From: Rhizobium acidisoli | GTDB lineage: Bacteria; Pseudomonadota; Alphaproteobacteria; Rhizobiales; Rhizobiaceae | Reading direction: 5' to 3' | Assembly (NCBI RefSeq): GCF_002531755.2 | Contig: NZ_CP034998.1 | Location: forward strand, 3,223,501-3,287,500 | DNA: 64,000 nucleotides | In this document: positions 17,741 to 25,533 of the stretch, in pieces | How positions within the stretch are numbered: position 1 is the stretch's first letter | Layout: the number at the start of each line of letters is the position of its first letter | The notes under the pieces: generated by a model | What the model saw: the letters and a program-made list of their open reading frames with translations, nothing else | The model's database searches: none | What the model was told of the DNA's origin: nothing | Program-made: the position numbers and the translations under genes

Positions 17741-18868
17741 ATGGGAACGGTATCGCAGTTTCACGATAGAAAAAGGCCTCCCGCGCATCGCATCGAAAGT
17801 GAAGAGGAGGCGATATCCACCGCCCGCGGCCTTGCCGCCGCATTCCGGCACCAGGCGAGCGAACGCGACATCAACCGCGTGCTGCCCTTTGCCGAACTCG
17901 ACGCGCTGTCGGCATCGGGACTGACGGCGATCACTGTTCCGCCCGACCATCAAGGGCTCGACGTATCGAACGCGCTGCTCGCCGAAATCGTCGCAATCAT
18001 TGCCGAGGGCGATGCCTCGATCGGCGAGGCGCTGGAAAACCATTTCTGTGTGCTGGAAACGCTGCGCACCCAGGCGACCGAGGATCTGCAGGCATCGCTG
18101 TTTGCTCGCGTGTTGCTCGGGGACCGTTTTGCAGGCGCCACCTTCATCGAAGGAACCGAGCTTACGGCCGAAGGCCCGGGTTACCACCTAAGCGGGCGAA
18201 CGCGACAGGCGTCCGGTATTTTATTCGCCGACTGGATCGCCGCTGTCGCCGCCGCTCCTCCCAGCCGTCCACTAACCCTCTACCTGGCGGGCGACGACGA
18301 AGGCCTGCAGGTGGTCGACGATTGGGACGGCTTCGGCCAGCGCACCAACGGCTCGGCGACGGCGATCGTCGGCACGCTTCACGTCAATGCCGATGCGATT
18401 GCGCCGGTCCCCTCCTCCGACGTTTCGACCGGCATCTCGCTCGGCCTGCTGCTCAAGGCAAGCGTCAGCCTCGGCATCGCCCGGGCCGCCTGGAGCGACC
18501 TGATGACGGCAATTGGCGATCGCGACACGACGGTCCTTCCCCGCATCGGCGAACGCGCCATCCGCATCGAAACGACGGCGGCAGCCTTAGAACGGGCTGG
18601 CCGTAAACTCGACATTGCCCAGGTCAATCCCGTCGAGGCCGCGATGGCGGACGCGCATTTCTCCGCCTCGGCGGCCGCGATCCTCGCCGGGGAAACGGCA
18701 CTCGACACCGCAAACGCGCTGTTCGAACTGGCAGGGGAAACATCGGCCGGCATCGGGCTCAATCTCGACCGGCATTGGCGCAATGCCCGCATTCACGCTC
18801 TATCGCTGCCACGGGAGAAGCTGGTGCGTGCAGCAGGCGAATATCGGTCGAAGCCCGGCGACGCCTAA
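17741..18868 (+). CDS. Acyl-CoA dehydrogenase-fold flavoprotein of the DszC/SfnB type
   Basis: This 375-residue protein has the three-part acyl-CoA dehydrogenase fold: N-terminal helices, a middle beta domain, and a C-terminal four-helix bundle ending NLDRHWRNARIHALS. The motif DWDGFGQRTNGSATAIV in the middle matches the FGQRLxxSGT region of flavin-dependent monooxygenases such as DszC and the sulfone-utilisation protein SfnB rather than true acyl-CoA dehydrogenases. A role in organosulfur or other small-molecule oxidation is plausible but unproven, since no sulfur genes or flavin reductase flank it. Its TAA stop runs directly into a rhizobial repeat. Confidence 0.8.
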   Translation: MGTVSQFHDRKRPPAHRIESEEEAISTARGLAAAFRHQASERDINRVLPFAELDALSASGLTAITVPPDHQGLDVSNALLAEIVAIIAEGDASIGEALENHFCVLETLRTQATEDLQASLFARVLLGDRFAGATFIEGTELTAEGPGYHLSGRTRQASGILFADWIAAVAAAPPSRPLTLYLAGDDEGLQVVDDWDGFGQRTNGSATAIVGTLHVNADAIAPVPSSDVSTGISLGLLLKASVSLGIARAAWSDLMTAIGDRDTTVLPRIGERAIRIETTAAALERAGRKLDIAQVNPVEAAMADAHFSASAAAILAGETALDTANALFELAGETSAGIGLNLDRHWRNARIHALSLPREKLVRAAGEYRSKPGDA

Positions 18869-18970
18869 AGCGTCGCATCAAACTTGATTCATGTGACGCC
18901 TCAAGCTCTTTGTTTTGATGCATGTCGTTATCCCGGAACCACTGCACACTTCCGGGCGACATGCATTCAA
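18867..18970 (+). repeat. Rhizobial intergenic palindromic repeat, copy 1
   Basis: The element begins in the TAA stop codon of the flavoprotein gene (TAAAGCG) and ends just before the Rrf2 gene. Its right half contains CATGTCGTTATCCCGGAACC and ACACTTCCGGGCGACATGC, which pair as an imperfect hairpin. The same layout, with compensated stem sequence (CCGGAA/TTCCGG here versus CGTAAAA/TTTTACG there), recurs at 50362-50466. I recall similar elements scattered in Rhizobium and Agrobacterium genomes. It may double as a bidirectional terminator. Confidence 0.75.
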
Positions 18971-18971
18971 T

Positions 18972-19436
18972 TCAGCTGGCGGCGGAAATCGGCAATTCTT
19001 CCTTGGGGCCGTCGATGGGGCCGCCGGCGGCGACGAATTGCTCGAGGCTCATATTGTCGAGAATGGCGGCGATCGCGTCACGAACATCGGTCATCGAGCG
19101 CCGCACCTGACAGGTTTCCGGATCAGCGCAGTCGTCGCAGGCCTCGTAAGCCGTACGGCTGGCACAGCGGATCGGCGCCAGCGGCCCGTCGAGCGTGCGG
19201 ATAACATGGCCGATGCGGATTTCGGAGGCCGGTCGCGACAGCGAATAGCCGCCGCCGGGCCCCTTTTTCGAGCGCAGAATACCGACATTGCGCAGTTCGA
19301 GCAGGATCGTATCGAGAAACTTCTTCGGGATATTGTTGCGGGCGGCGATGTCATTGATGAAGGCCGTCTCGCCGGGCGCCAGCCGCGCCAGGTCAACCAG
19401 CGCCTTCAGCCCATATTTTCCCTTTTTCGTCAGCAT
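18972..19436 (-). CDS. Rrf2-family transcriptional regulator with C-terminal cysteine cluster
   Basis: This 154-residue winged-helix regulator starts MLTKKGKYGLKALVDLARL, the standard Rrf2 start, with the HTH and wing around RSKKGPGGGYSLSRP (55-69). Cysteines at 91, 100, 103 and 109 form the cluster where IscR, NsrR and RirA hold an iron-sulfur centre; the C-x8-C-x2-C-x5-C spacing is compatible with a cluster or thiol switch but not diagnostic. The frame is open upstream, but the ATG at 19436 gives the family-typical start. A perfect dyad about 83 bases upstream may be its own operator. Target genes are unknown. Confidence 0.88.
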   Translation of the reverse strand: MLTKKGKYGLKALVDLARLAPGETAFINDIAARNNIPKKFLDTILLELRNVGILRSKKGPGGGYSLSRPASEIRIGHVIRTLDGPLAPIRCASRTAYEACDDCADPETCQVRRSMTDVRDAIAAILDNMSLEQFVAAGGPIDGPKEELPISAAS

Positions 19437-19518
19437 CGTCGTCGCCCTGTAGAAAACGCAGTATTTATCCTGCCAATAGCAGGCAAATAGCGTCAAAAGC
19501 GTGAACATACAACAAAAT

Positions 19519-19535
19519 AGCTATTATTTATAGCT
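19519..19535. promoter_or_regulatory. Perfect dyad upstream of the Rrf2 gene
   Basis: AGCTAT-TATTT-ATAGCT has perfect 6-bp arms and a 5-base spacer and lies in an AT-rich island between the SDR stop and the Rrf2 start. It is a good candidate for Rrf2 autoregulation; the alternative is a simple promoter element. Confidence 0.5.
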
Positions 19536-19612
19536 TATATCGGCAACGTCCACAGGGTGCCCGGCAGTCTTGGAACCGACTTGCCGAGCAATGCCGCTGC
19601 ATTCAAAGTGTT

Positions 19613-19648
19613 ACAGCGCTGCGCGTGTGAAAAGACGCGCAGCGCTGT
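19613..19648 (-). repeat. Long GC hairpin of rhizobial repeat type after the SDR gene
   Basis: ACAGCGCTGCGCGT and ACGCGCAGCGCTGT pair perfectly over 14 bp around an 8-base loop, nine bases after the SDR stop. On the minus strand it continues AACACTTTGAATGCAGC, a tail I recall following such stems in many rhizobial intergenic repeats. It probably serves as terminator for the SDR gene although no T-run follows. Confidence 0.7.
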
Positions 19649-19656
19649 CGTCTCGC

Positions 19657-20445
19657 TCAGATCGTCTTCAGCATTCCGCCATCGACAAAATAGGTGGAGC
19701 CGACGCAATAGCTGGCCCGCTCCGAACTCAGAAAGACGAAGACGTTTGCCAGTTCCTCCGGCGTACCGAAGCGTTTGGAGGCGGCATGCTCGTTGGCGAC
19801 ACTCTGCAGGTAGCCTTCCCAGTTCCCGCCGGTTTCGGCGGTCAACTGCTTGGCGGTCTTGATCCAGTCGGGGGTGAGGATCAGGCCGGCATTGACGCAG
19901 TTGACGCGGATATTGTCCGGGATGAGTTCGGTCGAAAGCGTCTTCGAAAACATCATCAGCGCCGACTTGCTGACATTGTAGATCGGCTCGTACCAGAGCG
20001 GCTGGACCGCGCAGATCGAGGCATTGTGCAGGATCACGCCGCCGCCGCGCTTCTTCATCTGCGGGGCGATGCCGCGCGCAAGCCGCACCGCGGCCATCAC
20101 ATGCAGATCCCAATAGCTCTGCCACTTCTCGTCGGGCGCCTCCATCACCGTCTCGTTCGATCCGGTGCCGGCATTGTTGATGAGGATATCGGCGCCGTCT
20201 TTTTCGGCCGCCGCCGCAATGATCGCCTCCGTTCCCGCAACCGTCGCCACATCGGCGGCAACAGCGACGGCGCTGACGCCGTACTTCTCGGCGATACGGG
20301 CGGCCTCCGCCTCGAGCCGTTCGCCGCCACGGGCCGCCAGCACGAGATTGGACCCCTCAGCCGCCAGCCCCTCGGCGATCGCCAAGCCGATCCCGACAGA
20401 CGCGCCTGTTATGACGGCGGTCTTTCCCTTCAGTCCCAGATCCAT
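19657..20445 (-). CDS. SDR-family oxidoreductase
   Basis: This 262-residue classical short-chain dehydrogenase has TGASVGIG (13-20) for NAD(P) binding, an NNAG motif in the central strand, a catalytic serine in HNASICAVQ and the YNVSK active-site motif, all intact. The start at 20445 is preceded by GCGGAGGAAAAT, a strong ribosome site; the longer open frame upstream lacks similarity. It is divergent from the TIM-barrel isomerase gene with a 143-base promoter region, suggesting a shared small pathway for a sugar or hydroxy acid. The substrate is not known. Confidence 0.9.
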   Translation of the reverse strand: MDLGLKGKTAVITGASVGIGLAIAEGLAAEGSNLVLAARGGERLEAEAARIAEKYGVSAVAVAADVATVAGTEAIIAAAAEKDGADILINNAGTGSNETVMEAPDEKWQSYWDLHVMAAVRLARGIAPQMKKRGGGVILHNASICAVQPLWYEPIYNVSKSALMMFSKTLSTELIPDNIRVNCVNAGLILTPDWIKTAKQLTAETGGNWEGYLQSVANEHAASKRFGTPEELANVFVFLSSERASYCVGSTYFVDGGMLKTI

Positions 20446-20588
20446 ATTTTCCTCCGCGCAAGCGGCCGGCGGTTCCGGCCTGATGTGCCGAATGTTCCGC
20501 CGATGAAACCGCGCGTCAAGCATTGAGATGCCTCTTGCGGCGGGCACCGATCTGTCGCAGCCTGCATCCCCATATGCGAGGAGTTTTC

Positions 20589-21359
20589 ATGCGACGTTAT
20601 TCAGCCTGCATAGAGTGGCTATTTGCCGAAGAAGGCGACAGCTTTCCCGATCGCATCCGCCGCGCCCATGCCGGCGGCCTGACGGCGATCGAATTCTGGC
20701 GCTGGACCGACAAGGATCTGGACGCGATCGAGGCGGCGCTTGATGAAACCGGCCTTGCCGTCACCAGCATCGTCGCCGAGCCGATGATCGCGCTGACCGA
20801 CGCCGGCAACCGGCAGGCATGGCTGAAAGGCTTGGCCCAATCCGTCGCCGCCGCAAAGCGTCTCGGCGCGCCCGTGCTGATTGCCCAGGCCGGCAACGAT
20901 CTTCCGGGCGTGACCCGCGAGCAGCAGCGCCGGGCGCTCACCGAAACGCTAAAGGCGGGCGCCGATATTCTTCGCGGCAGCGGTGTGCGCCTCGGCGTCG
21001 AGCCGCTCAACATCCGCATCGACCATATCGGCTATTTCCTCGATTCAACCAGCGAAGGTCTCGACATCATCGATGACATCGCCCGCCCCGAGATCGGCAT
21101 CGTCTACGACATCTACCATTCCGCCGTGATGGACGAGCGCACGGAAGAGGTGCTGGACGGCCGTCTCGACCGTGTTTTCCACGTCCATGTCGCCGATCAT
21201 CCCGGCCGCAACGAACCGGGCTCCGGCGGCATCGACCTGGCCCACCGCCTCGGCTGGATCTTCGCCAACGGCTATGATGGCGCCGTCGGCCTGGAATACC
21301 GGCCGACCAGACCCGGCGCAGACGCAGTCAGGTCCGCGATCGCCTCGCTTGACGGTTAG
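20589..21359 (+). CDS. Hydroxypyruvate-isomerase-like TIM-barrel protein
   Basis: This 256-residue xylose-isomerase-fold protein (AP endonuclease family 2, Hyi-like) starts MRRYSACIEWLFAEEGDS, similar to hydroxypyruvate isomerases, and has metal/acid residues in GVEPLNIRIDH, YDIYHSAVM, HVHVADHPGRNEPGSG and GLEYRP. The ATG at 20589 follows GCGAGGAG. Hyi converts hydroxypyruvate and tartronate semialdehyde, but this fold also includes sugar epimerases, so the reaction is only suggested. It overlaps the convergent downstream gene by four bases and is divergent from an SDR that may act in the same pathway. Confidence 0.85.
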   Translation: MRRYSACIEWLFAEEGDSFPDRIRRAHAGGLTAIEFWRWTDKDLDAIEAALDETGLAVTSIVAEPMIALTDAGNRQAWLKGLAQSVAAAKRLGAPVLIAQAGNDLPGVTREQQRRALTETLKAGADILRGSGVRLGVEPLNIRIDHIGYFLDSTSEGLDIIDDIARPEIGIVYDIYHSAVMDERTEEVLDGRLDRVFHVHVADHPGRNEPGSGGIDLAHRLGWIFANGYDGAVGLEYRPTRPGADAVRSAIASLDG

Positions 21360-21892
21360 GTCGGGTTTGCGCCTTCGGCAAAGGCTTCAAGCTCGGGGTC
21401 GAAATCGACCTCGACGACATTGTTGAAGACGGCAGTGGCCAGCATGATGCCGGCAAAGGCGACGAGATCGACCAGCACCTTGGTGTCGTAGCGCTGTTTC
21501 AGCTTCGCCCAGAGTCCGGTCGAAACGGCATTGGAATCGGCGACGATCGCCTTGCCGAAAGCGTCGAGCAAAACTTCCTCCTCGGACAGCTCCAGCGCGT
21601 CGGGATTGAAACCCTTGTTGATCAGCGCCCGGCGAAAGAAGGTAATGGCGATCTTCGATTTCGCCGCCTTCGAAATCGCATGCGAAAAGATCCAGATCGC
21701 CCGGTCGCTGATGAAGGGATCAAGCTCGGCCCGCAGCGTGAACCACTCGGCATAAATGCGATGGGCGACCGGCGAATGCAGCAGCGTCCGCTTCATATTG
21801 GTCATGCGCCCACGCAGCCTGACTTCCTCGTCATGCGCCGCCCGAATCTCGTGCGAAGCCGTGTCGTAATCGATCTGTGGCAGGTGGCTCAT
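21356..21892 (-). CDS. Carboxymuconolactone-decarboxylase-like protein lacking cysteines
   Basis: This 178-residue all-helical protein has the CMD/AhpD layout: an N-terminal segment, a central helix pair, and the C-terminal LVDLVAFAGIMLATAVFNNV followed by VEVDFDPELEAF, typical of CMD proteins. AhpD-type members carry a CxxC redox pair in the central helix; here that helix reads IFSHAISKAAKSKIAITFF and the whole protein has no cysteine. It is therefore not a thiol peroxidase and may be a decarboxylase-like or binding protein. It is convergent with the TIM-barrel gene and divergent from the cupin. Confidence 0.7.
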   Translation of the reverse strand: MSHLPQIDYDTASHEIRAAHDEEVRLRGRMTNMKRTLLHSPVAHRIYAEWFTLRAELDPFISDRAIWIFSHAISKAAKSKIAITFFRRALINKGFNPDALELSEEEVLLDAFGKAIVADSNAVSTGLWAKLKQRYDTKVLVDLVAFAGIMLATAVFNNVVEVDFDPELEAFAEGANPT

Positions 21893-21984
21893 CGGGTGCC
21901 CTCTTTCTGATGCGCAAAGATAAATCCGCTTGGCCGCCGTGCGGCGCCTACCTAGATTGTTTACACCGAAGATGGAGGCAGCGC

Positions 21985-22458
21985 ATGAGCGACGACCACG
22001 AGCATTCTCACATCGATTGGCGGGAACATGGCGTCAAGGTCATTCCCGGCAATTCGCTCGATCCGAACACCGCGCAGACGCCGGGCATGAACCGCGCGAC
22101 CGCGATCAACAACGCCCGCGCCGGCGCCGAGAAAATCTGGGCCGGCACGGTGACGATCCATGCCAATGCCAAGACCGGCGCTCATCATCACGGCGATCTC
22201 GAAAGCATCATTTACGTGGTCAAGGGCAAGGCCCGCATGCGCTGGGGCGAGCACCTGGAATATACCGCCGAAGCCGGCCCCGGCGACTTCATCTACGTCC
22301 CGCCCTATGTGCCGCATCAGGAGATCAACGCCAGCCGCGACGAGACGCTGGAATGCGTCCTCGTCCGCTCGGGCCAAGAACCTGTTGTCGTCAATCTCGA
22401 CATCGAGCCGGTGGAAAAGCCGGAAGACGTGCCCTGGATCGACCCGATCCATCACTGA
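21985..22458 (+). CDS. Single-domain cupin protein
   Basis: This 157-residue small metal-binding beta-barrel shows cupin motif 1 as GAHHHGDLESIIYVVKG and motif 2 as GPGDFIYVPPYVPHQEIN, with the three histidines and glutamate that bind the metal. The ATG at 21985 follows GATGGAGGCAGC, a good ribosome site. Sequence alone cannot separate a dioxygenase, isomerase or sensor role. It is divergent from the CMD-like gene, so the two may respond to the same aromatic or oxidised compound. Confidence 0.85.
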   Translation: MSDDHEHSHIDWREHGVKVIPGNSLDPNTAQTPGMNRATAINNARAGAEKIWAGTVTIHANAKTGAHHHGDLESIIYVVKGKARMRWGEHLEYTAEAGPGDFIYVPPYVPHQEINASRDETLECVLVRSGQEPVVVNLDIEPVEKPEDVPWIDPIHH

Positions 22459-22474
22459 TGCATGCCGACACCCG

Positions 22475-23584
22475 TCAGGCGTGAACCGCATCCGCCCCGC
22501 TCATGGCCGGGTTTTCGATGATCCGGCCGGTATCGGCGGCATAAAGGTGGATCGCATTGTGATCGATCGCGATGCCGATCGGATCGCCCGACTTCACGGT
22601 CACGGCCTCGGTCAGCGCCACGGCAAAGGGCAGCCCGTCGAAGTCGGCGTGAACGACGCGGCTCGCACCGAGCTCCTCGATGAAATCGGCCGTCGCCATC
22701 AGGGCGCCGGGCGCATCCGGCGCCACCAGACGGGCGGCCTCGGCGCGCATGCCGAGCACGACGCGTTTGCCCTTCAGCGCTGCGGCGCGTTCGCGCGGCA
22801 AAGCGATCTTGCGGCTCTGGTCGTAAACGAAGACGCCCTCGTCGTTGATCGTGCCCTCGAGCAGATTCATCGCCGGCGTGCCGACGAAGCCGGCGACGAA
22901 ACGCGAGACCGGATGGTGATAGACCTCCTCAGGCGTGCCGACCTGCTCCACCCTGCCGCCATTCATCACCACCAGCCGGTCAGCCAGTGTCATCGCCTCG
23001 GTCTGGTCATGCGTGACGAAGATCGAGGTGGCGCCGAGGCGGCGGTGCAGGCGGCGGATTTCAGCGCGCATGGCGATGCGCAGCTTGGCGTCGAGGTTCG
23101 ACAGCGGCTCGTCGAAGAGGAACACCTTCGGTTCGCGGATCATCGCGCGCCCCATGGCAACGCGCTGGCGCTGGCCGCCGGAAAGGGCGGCCGGCCGACG
23201 GTCGAGGAAGGGTTCGAGGCTGAGCGCCTTGGCAACCTCGGCGACGCGGCGGCTGCGCTCGGCCTTCGAAACCCCCGCCACCTTCAGGGCATAACCAATA
23301 TTCTCGGCGACGGTCATATGCGGATAGAGCGCATAGTTCTGAAACACCATGGCGCAGCCGCGCTCGCGCGGCTCCAGCTGGTTGACGACCCGGCCGTCTA
23401 TGGCGATTTCACCGCCGCTGATTTCCTCGAGGCCGGCGATCATGCGCAGCAGCGTGGACTTGCCGCAGCCGGACGGGCCCAGGATAACGATGAATTCGCC
23501 GGACTGGATCTCCAGGTCGACGCCGTGAACGACGGGAGTTTTGCCGTAGCTCTTCTTCACATCACGGATTGAGATCGGTGCCAC
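22475..23584 (-). CDS. ugpC: ABC transporter ATP-binding protein UgpC
   Basis: This 369-residue cytoplasmic ATPase energises the Ugp importer. Walker A is GPSGCGKST, followed by the Q-loop, signature LSGGQRQR, Walker [14 protein letters not shown] and switch histidine in VTHDQTEAM; the C-terminal 120 residues form the TOBE/MalK-like regulatory domain. It is the last gene of ugpBAEC, starting 12 bases after ugpE. CUT1 ATPases are interchangeable in sequence, so naming rests on operon context with the UgpB-like binding protein. Confidence 0.88.
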   Translation of the reverse strand: MAPISIRDVKKSYGKTPVVHGVDLEIQSGEFIVILGPSGCGKSTLLRMIAGLEEISGGEIAIDGRVVNQLEPRERGCAMVFQNYALYPHMTVAENIGYALKVAGVSKAERSRRVAEVAKALSLEPFLDRRPAALSGGQRQRVAMGRAMIREPKVFLFDEPLSNLDAKLRIAMRAEIRRLHRRLGATSIFVTHDQTEAMTLADRLVVMNGGRVEQVGTPEEVYHHPVSRFVAGFVGTPAMNLLEGTINDEGVFVYDQSRKIALPRERAAALKGKRVVLGMRAEAARLVAPDAPGALMATADFIEELGASRVVHADFDGLPFAVALTEAVTVKSGDPIGIAIDHNAIHLYAADTGRIIENPAMSGADAVHA

Positions 23585-23596
23585 AGGACTGCTCCT

Positions 23597-24511
23597 TCAT
23601 TTCTCGGTAGAGATAAGGCCGCGCACGAACCAACGCTGCATCAGGATGACGAGCACCAGTGGAGGCGACATGATGATAAGTGTACCTGCCATGGCGACGT
23701 TCCAGTCTGGCAGGCCGAATTCGGATGGGATGAGGGTCTTGAGCTGCGTCACCGCAATGCCGAAACTCGGATCGGTGGTAATCAACAACGGCCAGAGATA
23801 CTGGTTCCAGGCCCAGACGAACATGATGGTGAACAGTGCGATCATGTTTGGTCGGGACAGCGGCAGCAGAATGTCCCAGAAAAACCGGGCCGGACCCGAT
23901 CCGTCCATCTTCGAGGCCTCGGCAAGCTCATCCGGAACGGTCAGATAGAATTGGCGGTAAAGGAAGGTGCCGGTCGCGGTGGCGACGAGCGGTGCCACCA
24001 GGCCGGTATAGGAATTCAGCAGACCCCATTCGAGCTTGATCTGGATGCCGGACACCCAGGCGACCAGCGCGGTAATTCCGGTGATATCGAGGATCGTCTG
24101 GAAGGGCTGCAGCGCGTTGGCCGCAATCGAATAGGTCGGCACGATGCGGACTTCCAGCGGCAGCATCAGGGTGATGAAGATGATCCAGAAGATCAAATGC
24201 CGGCCGCGGAAGCGGAAGTAGACGATCGAGAAGGCTGCCATGGCGGAAAGGATGACCTTGCCGGCACCGACCGCAGTCGCGAAGATGATGCTGTGGATCA
24301 GCTTGTTGCCGAGATCGGCGCGGATCCAGGCGGCCTGAGCATTTTCCCAGAAATGCGTGCTCGGGGTCAGCGGCAACGGCACCCGGTTGACTGTCTCCAG
24401 ATCGAGCGTCGATGCGATGATGACGATGACGAAAGGCAGAAGCGCGATCACCATGCCGAGCGCGAGAATGGTATAGCAGATGAAGTTGAATATCGGCGTG
24501 CGTTCGATCAT
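23597..24511 (-). CDS. ugpE: Glycerol-3-phosphate ABC transporter permease UgpE
   Basis: This 304-residue inner-membrane permease of the CUT1 family has six hydrophobic segments and the EAA-loop EASKMDGSGPARFFWDILLP that contacts the ATPase. The C terminus MQRWFVRGLISTEKG-like ending is typical of the second permease of this type. The gene starts 10 bases after ugpA and is followed closely by ugpC. It forms the membrane channel with UgpA. Confidence 0.88.
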   Translation of the reverse strand: MIERTPIFNFICYTILALGMVIALLPFVIVIIASTLDLETVNRVPLPLTPSTHFWENAQAAWIRADLGNKLIHSIIFATAVGAGKVILSAMAAFSIVYFRFRGRHLIFWIIFITLMLPLEVRIVPTYSIAANALQPFQTILDITGITALVAWVSGIQIKLEWGLLNSYTGLVAPLVATATGTFLYRQFYLTVPDELAEASKMDGSGPARFFWDILLPLSRPNMIALFTIMFVWAWNQYLWPLLITTDPSFGIAVTQLKTLIPSEFGLPDWNVAMAGTLIIMSPPLVLVILMQRWFVRGLISTEK

Positions 24512-24521
24512 GTCCGCGACC

Positions 24522-25406
24522 TCACTTGTAGTGCACGCGCCGCTCGATGAAGCGGAACTGGAAGATGGTGAGAAGGACGACGAGCGCCATCAGGATGATC
24601 GACTGGGCGGCGGCGCCCGAATAATCGAGCCCCCTGAAGCCATCGAAATAGATCTTGTAGACCATGAGTTCGGTCGCGCGCGCCGGCCCGCCCTGCGTCA
24701 TGACGTCGACGATACCGAAGGAATCCTGGAAGCTTTCGGTAATGTTGATGACGAGCAGGAAAAACAAGGTCGGCGTCAGCAGCGGCAGCTGGAGGTCCCA
24801 CATGCGGCGCAGCGGCCCGGAGCCGTCCATGGCGGCGGCCTCGATCAGCGAGCGCGGAATGCCCTGAAGTGCGGAAAGGAAGAAGATGAAATTATAGCCG
24901 ATATATTTCCAGGAAAAGGCGATGATGACGGCAATCATCGCGTCCTTGCCGTCGAGCGCCGGGTTCCAGAGACCGGGCCAGACATGATTGATGACCGACA
25001 GCAGGCCGGCCTCCGGCGCCAGGATGAAGCGGAAGGCGAGACCGAGGGCCGGCGCGGCAATCGCATAAGGCCAGATGAAGACCGACCGGTAGATTTTGTG
25101 GCCGCGCAGCTCACGATCCGTCAACAGCGCCAGGATGAGCGCCATCCCCATGGCAATGGCCGTCGAGCTGAAGCCGAAGATCATGCTGCGGGTGATCGAC
25201 TCCCAATAGATGGGGTCGCTGAGCAATTGCTTGAAATTGTCGAATCCGACCCAGGCGTTGCCGCCGCCCCATGGCTGCTCGAGCGTGAACGCCCAATAGA
25301 GCGCCTGCGCACTCGGCCAATAGAAGAAGACGAAGATCAGCAGCAGCATCGGAAATGCGAAGAGCAGTCCGATCGTCGTCGAGGAGAAAGTGACGCGCTT
25401 TTCCAT
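24522..25406 (-). CDS. ugpA: Glycerol-3-phosphate ABC transporter permease UgpA
   Basis: This 294-residue CUT1 permease has six predicted membrane helices, N-terminal LLFAFPMLLLIFVFFYWPS, and the EAA-loop EAAAMDGSGPLRRMWDLQLP. It is the first permease of the operon and follows ugpB after 127 bases that contain a very stable hairpin, which probably lowers permease expression relative to the binding protein. Partner UgpE is encoded immediately downstream. Confidence 0.88.
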   Translation of the reverse strand: MEKRVTFSSTTIGLLFAFPMLLLIFVFFYWPSAQALYWAFTLEQPWGGGNAWVGFDNFKQLLSDPIYWESITRSMIFGFSSTAIAMGMALILALLTDRELRGHKIYRSVFIWPYAIAAPALGLAFRFILAPEAGLLSVINHVWPGLWNPALDGKDAMIAVIIAFSWKYIGYNFIFFLSALQGIPRSLIEAAAMDGSGPLRRMWDLQLPLLTPTLFFLLVINITESFQDSFGIVDVMTQGGPARATELMVYKIYFDGFRGLDYSGAAAQSIILMALVVLLTIFQFRFIERRVHYK

Positions 25407-25485
25407 GAGTGGTCGTTTTCGCCATGGTTTGGTTAGGCGCGGGCGACACTTCGCATCCGCGACCGATTAAGAGAGCTTACAAAGA

Positions 25486-25518
25486 CGCACCCGGCGCGCG
25501 CAGCGCGCGCCGGGTGCG
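25486..25518 (-). other. Strong hairpin between ugpB and ugpA
   Basis: CGCACCCGGCGCGCG and CGCGCGCCGGGTGCG pair perfectly over 15 bp around the 3-base loop CAG, 15 bases downstream of the ugpB stop and 79 bases before ugpA. No T-run follows on the minus strand, so it fits a 3-prime protective/attenuating structure that keeps the binding-protein message in excess, as known for other binding-protein-dependent operons. Confidence 0.75.
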
Positions 25519-25533
25519 GCTGATATCAGCCGA

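Noticed and set aside
17741..18868. Flavoprotein as a sulfur-assimilation operon gene
   Set aside because: The DszC/SfnB resemblance is real but no flavin reductase, sulfonate transporter or other sulfur gene is adjacent, so a pathway cannot be assigned.
20589..22458. TIM-barrel, CMD-like and cupin genes as one aromatic-degradation operon
   Set aside because: Orientations alternate (plus, minus, plus), so they are not an operon, and no ring-cleavage enzyme is present.
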